From contig JAFGID010000011.1 of assembly GCA_016929735.1 (NCBI GenBank), forward strand, positions 1 through 7,748: a stretch of DNA of 7,748 nt, given 5' to 3'. The number at the start of each line of letters is the position of its first letter. Position 1 is the first letter of the stretch. A program made the position numbers and the translations under genes. The notes beneath the pieces were generated by a model. It did not search any database. It saw only the letters and a list, made by a program, of their open reading frames with translations, and was not told the origin of the DNA. Shown here in pieces: positions 6,074 to 7,748 of the stretch. Origin of the DNA: Ignavibacteriales bacterium. Lineage in GTDB: Bacteria; Bacteroidota; Ignavibacteria; Ignavibacteriales; Melioribacteraceae.

Positions 6074-7318
6074 ATGAAAATTTTTAAATATCTTTCATCC
6101 TTAGTTATATTATACTCACAATTATTTGCACAAGGCGGTTCAATCTACAGTAGTTTTGGTATTGGAAATATTTACTACGATAATTCAGCAAGAAAATTAG
6201 GACTCGGTGGAACGGCAGTTTCAATTTATGATATGCAAAGTGTGAATAATTACAATCCTGCTGGTTGGTTTAATCTACGCGAAATCAGATTTGAGACAGG
6301 GCTAAATTATAATGGTTTCAGTTTATCAGATGATAAAGATAAATCATATTATTCGCAAACAAAATTTCAGGGTATTGTAGGATCCATACCTGTTGATAGA
6401 GATTTAGGAATTGTTTTGTCTGGGGGATTAGTTCCTTATTCGAATGTGAATTATGAAGTTAGGGAAGAAGTTGGTGATAATATTCTTAATGAAACTTATA
6501 TTTCAACTTTTAAGGGAGATGGAGGTCTATCAAAATTTTATATCGGTTCAAGTTATTTAACACCTCTTGGTATTTCGATTGGTGCTGCTTATGAGTATTA
6601 TATTGGAAGGATTAATTCTTACTCTGAAATTGATTTTATATCCAATGCTACTTACAAAGATATTAACTATAGATTATCTGATTACTATCGCGGAAAAGGA
6701 GTTAGTGTTGGTTTACTCTCGATGAATCTTTCAAAATTGTTGGATATTTCAGAAATCAACGAATTACGAATAGGTGCAAATTTCAATTATGTTGGTGAAC
6801 TCAAAACAGATACTTCAAATTTTTCGACCACATCTTTAGGAGAAGTAGAAACAAAAAGAGGCGAATACAAAACAAAATTGCCTTATCGTTTTGGTCTTGG
6901 TATTAGTTGCCGATTATCTGATAATTATTTGTTTGTTTTAGATTATATGCACCAACCATGGTCAAAATATGAGAAAAATGGAAGAAATATGTCTTATTAT
7001 AAAGACTTAAATCGCTACTCGATTGGATTTGAATATCAAAATTTGACAAAAAGAGTTCCGTCATTTTGGGAACAGATAGCAATAAGAGGTGGCATAGTTT
7101 TTGAAGAAACTCAGTTTAGAATTAACAATCAGGATTTAACTATGTTAGCTTTTCATTTAGGTTTTTCTTTTCCGCTTGGAACTTTTAATACTCTTGATAT
7201 CGGTTTTCAATATGGTGTAAGAGGAACTACAGAATCGAATTTAGTAAAAGAAAATATTTTCCAAGCCACCATTACATTGAGTTTTGGTGAAGTTTGGTTT
7301 ATCAGACCTGATAGATAA
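6074..7318 (+). CDS. Outer-membrane beta-barrel protein (FadL/PorV-like, function unknown)
   Basis: A 414-residue exported protein. A Sec signal peptide covers about 1-19 (hydrophobic core, cleavage after LFA before QGG). The mature start, YSSFGIGNIYYDNSARKLG followed by LGGTAVSI and NNYNPAG (61-64 NPAG), matches the opening of a Bacteroidota/Ignavibacteria family of barrels distantly like FadL/OmpP1 and PorV. There, a small Gly-rich segment and an N-P-A motif precede the first strands. The rest is alternating hydrophobic/polar strands with Gly and aromatic girdles, for example RFGLGISCRLSDNYLFVLDY from 271 with QPWSKYE after it. The end, TITLSFGEVWFIRPDR, resembles the terminal strand of such barrels. 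The gene starts 9 bp after the lipoprotein stop, with no clear Shine-Dalgarno, and ends 16 bp before the next gene. The role could be transport or envelope biogenesis; the sequence does not say which. Confidence 0.75.
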   Translation: MKIFKYLSSLVILYSQLFAQGGSIYSSFGIGNIYYDNSARKLGLGGTAVSIYDMQSVNNYNPAGWFNLREIRFETGLNYNGFSLSDDKDKSYYSQTKFQGIVGSIPVDRDLGIVLSGGLVPYSNVNYEVREEVGDNILNETYISTFKGDGGLSKFYIGSSYLTPLGISIGAAYEYYIGRINSYSEIDFISNATYKDINYRLSDYYRGKGVSVGLLSMNLSKLLDISEINELRIGANFNYVGELKTDTSNFSTTSLGEVETKRGEYKTKLPYRFGLGISCRLSDNYLFVLDYMHQPWSKYEKNGRNMSYYKDLNRYSIGFEYQNLTKRVPSFWEQIAIRGGIVFEETQFRINNQDLTMLAFHLGFSFPLGTFNTLDIGFQYGVRGTTESNLVKENIFQATITLSFGEVWFIRPDR

Positions 7319-7321
7319 TAT

Positions 7322-7327
7322 AGGAGG
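7322..7327 (+). promoter_or_regulatory. Consensus Shine-Dalgarno of the last gene
   Basis: AGGAGG lies seven bases before the ATG at 7335, within the 16-bp gap after the barrel gene. It confirms the start of the truncated final gene and shows that this organism uses canonical anti-SD pairing on at least some genes. Confidence 0.8.
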
Positions 7328-7334
7328 AAGTAAA

Positions 7335-7748
7335 ATGAAAAAGGTAAAATTATTAATCGTAATAGGTTGTATGTTGGCGACCTGTTTCAATTTATTTGCT
7401 TTATCAAATAAATTGTTTACGTCATCAGTCAAGGACAGCTTGACACCTCAAAAACTTTTGGAAGAATTTAGCTTATTCTACGAATTTCAAAAGCAAGGTG
7501 ACTATAAAAGTGCATATCCGCATGGTTGGAATGTAATTACCAATAATCCAACGAATTTTCTTCAATACAAACCGTTTAAAAAAATGGAAGTATGTTTATG
7601 GTATATGTATGATAGCGTTGCAACTACGGAGGAAGAAAAGCAAGCAATTGCAGATACTGCTTTAGCGTTTTATGATTTAGCCATAAAATACAAAGAAGAA
7701 GAAGAAACAGCAGGATATTTTATTGCGAGAAAAGCATATGTAATGGAA
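7335..7748 (+). CDS. Secreted helical-repeat (TPR-like) protein, truncated by window edge
   Basis: My translation gives 138 codons open to the right edge. A Sec signal peptide covers about 1-22 (MKKVKLLIVIG head, LFA before LSN). Cys12 and Cys17 lie in the hydrophobic stretch but neither sits in a convincing lipobox, so a soluble periplasmic product is more likely. The mature part is helical and TPR-like: LLEEFSLFYEFQKQGDYKSA followed by YPHGWNVITNNP (about 41-72), then EKQAIADTALAFYDLAIKYK (101-120) and a following helix AGYFIARKAYVME. The pattern of a dYxxAxPxW helix, a 'nnP' turn and a later 'fYdxaikyxxee' helix resembles a Bacteroidota periplasmic TPR family usually found next to a barrel like the one upstream. 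Only the first part is visible, so repeat number and total length are unknown. It is the fifth gene of the rightward operon, with a consensus Shine-Dalgarno. Confidence 0.75.
   Translation, partial: MKKVKLLIVIGCMLATCFNLFALSNKLFTSSVKDSLTPQKLLEEFSLFYEFQKQGDYKSAYPHGWNVITNNPTNFLQYKPFKKMEVCLWYMYDSVATTEEEKQAIADTALAFYDLAIKYKEEEETAGYFIARKAYVME

Noticed and set aside
7241..7432. Minus-strand open frame across the barrel/TPR junction
   Set aside because: It overlaps the 3' end of the barrel gene, the AGGAGG site and the signal peptide of the next gene, all of which are well supported on the plus strand.

Overview
The window is AT-rich (roughly one third G+C by eye) and looks like chromosomal DNA of a bacterium from the Bacteroidota/Ignavibacteriota/Chlorobi (FCB) group. 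Evidence for this is the fused formiminotransferase-cyclodeaminase, a Bacteroidota-type imidazolonepropionase, a short-lipobox lipoprotein with acidic residues after the cysteine, and an outer-membrane barrel followed by a Sec-exported helical-repeat protein. A clear TTTG/TANNTTTG-like promoter precedes glgA. Two textbook Shine-Dalgarno sequences (before the lipoprotein and before the last gene) are unusual for core Bacteroidota and lean towards an Ignavibacteria-like lineage. The lineage is inference; no rRNA or marker gene is present.

Left block, minus strand (1-2660): histidine degradation. hutI (imidazolonepropionase) is followed 92 bp later by ftcD, whose last part runs off the left edge. 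HutI makes N-formiminoglutamate. The FT domain of FtcD moves the formimino group to tetrahydrofolate and its CD domain releases ammonia, so the two genes encode consecutive steps that feed glutamate and one-carbon pools.

Middle (2661-2799): a 139-bp divergent intergenic region with a good candidate promoter for the rightward genes and a weaker, overlapping candidate for hutI.

Right block, plus strand (2800-7748): five tightly packed genes with gaps of 4, 6, 9 and 16 bp, probably one transcript. In order they are glgA (glycogen/starch synthase), a GmhB-like HAD heptose-bisphosphate phosphatase, a lipoprotein with two tandem DNRLRE-like beta domains, an outer-membrane beta-barrel protein, and the start of a secreted TPR-like protein cut by the right edge. 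The theme is carbohydrate polymer synthesis plus cell-envelope construction. The last three genes have no assignable biochemical role.

There is no RNA gene, mobile element, CRISPR array or phage feature, and no gene-free stretch longer than 139 bp. I see no clearly new defence or mobile system. The points most worth a second look are the duplicated-domain lipoprotein tied to glgA, the barrel/TPR pair, a missing zinc ligand in the GmhB-like enzyme and a Glu-to-Gln change in HutI.
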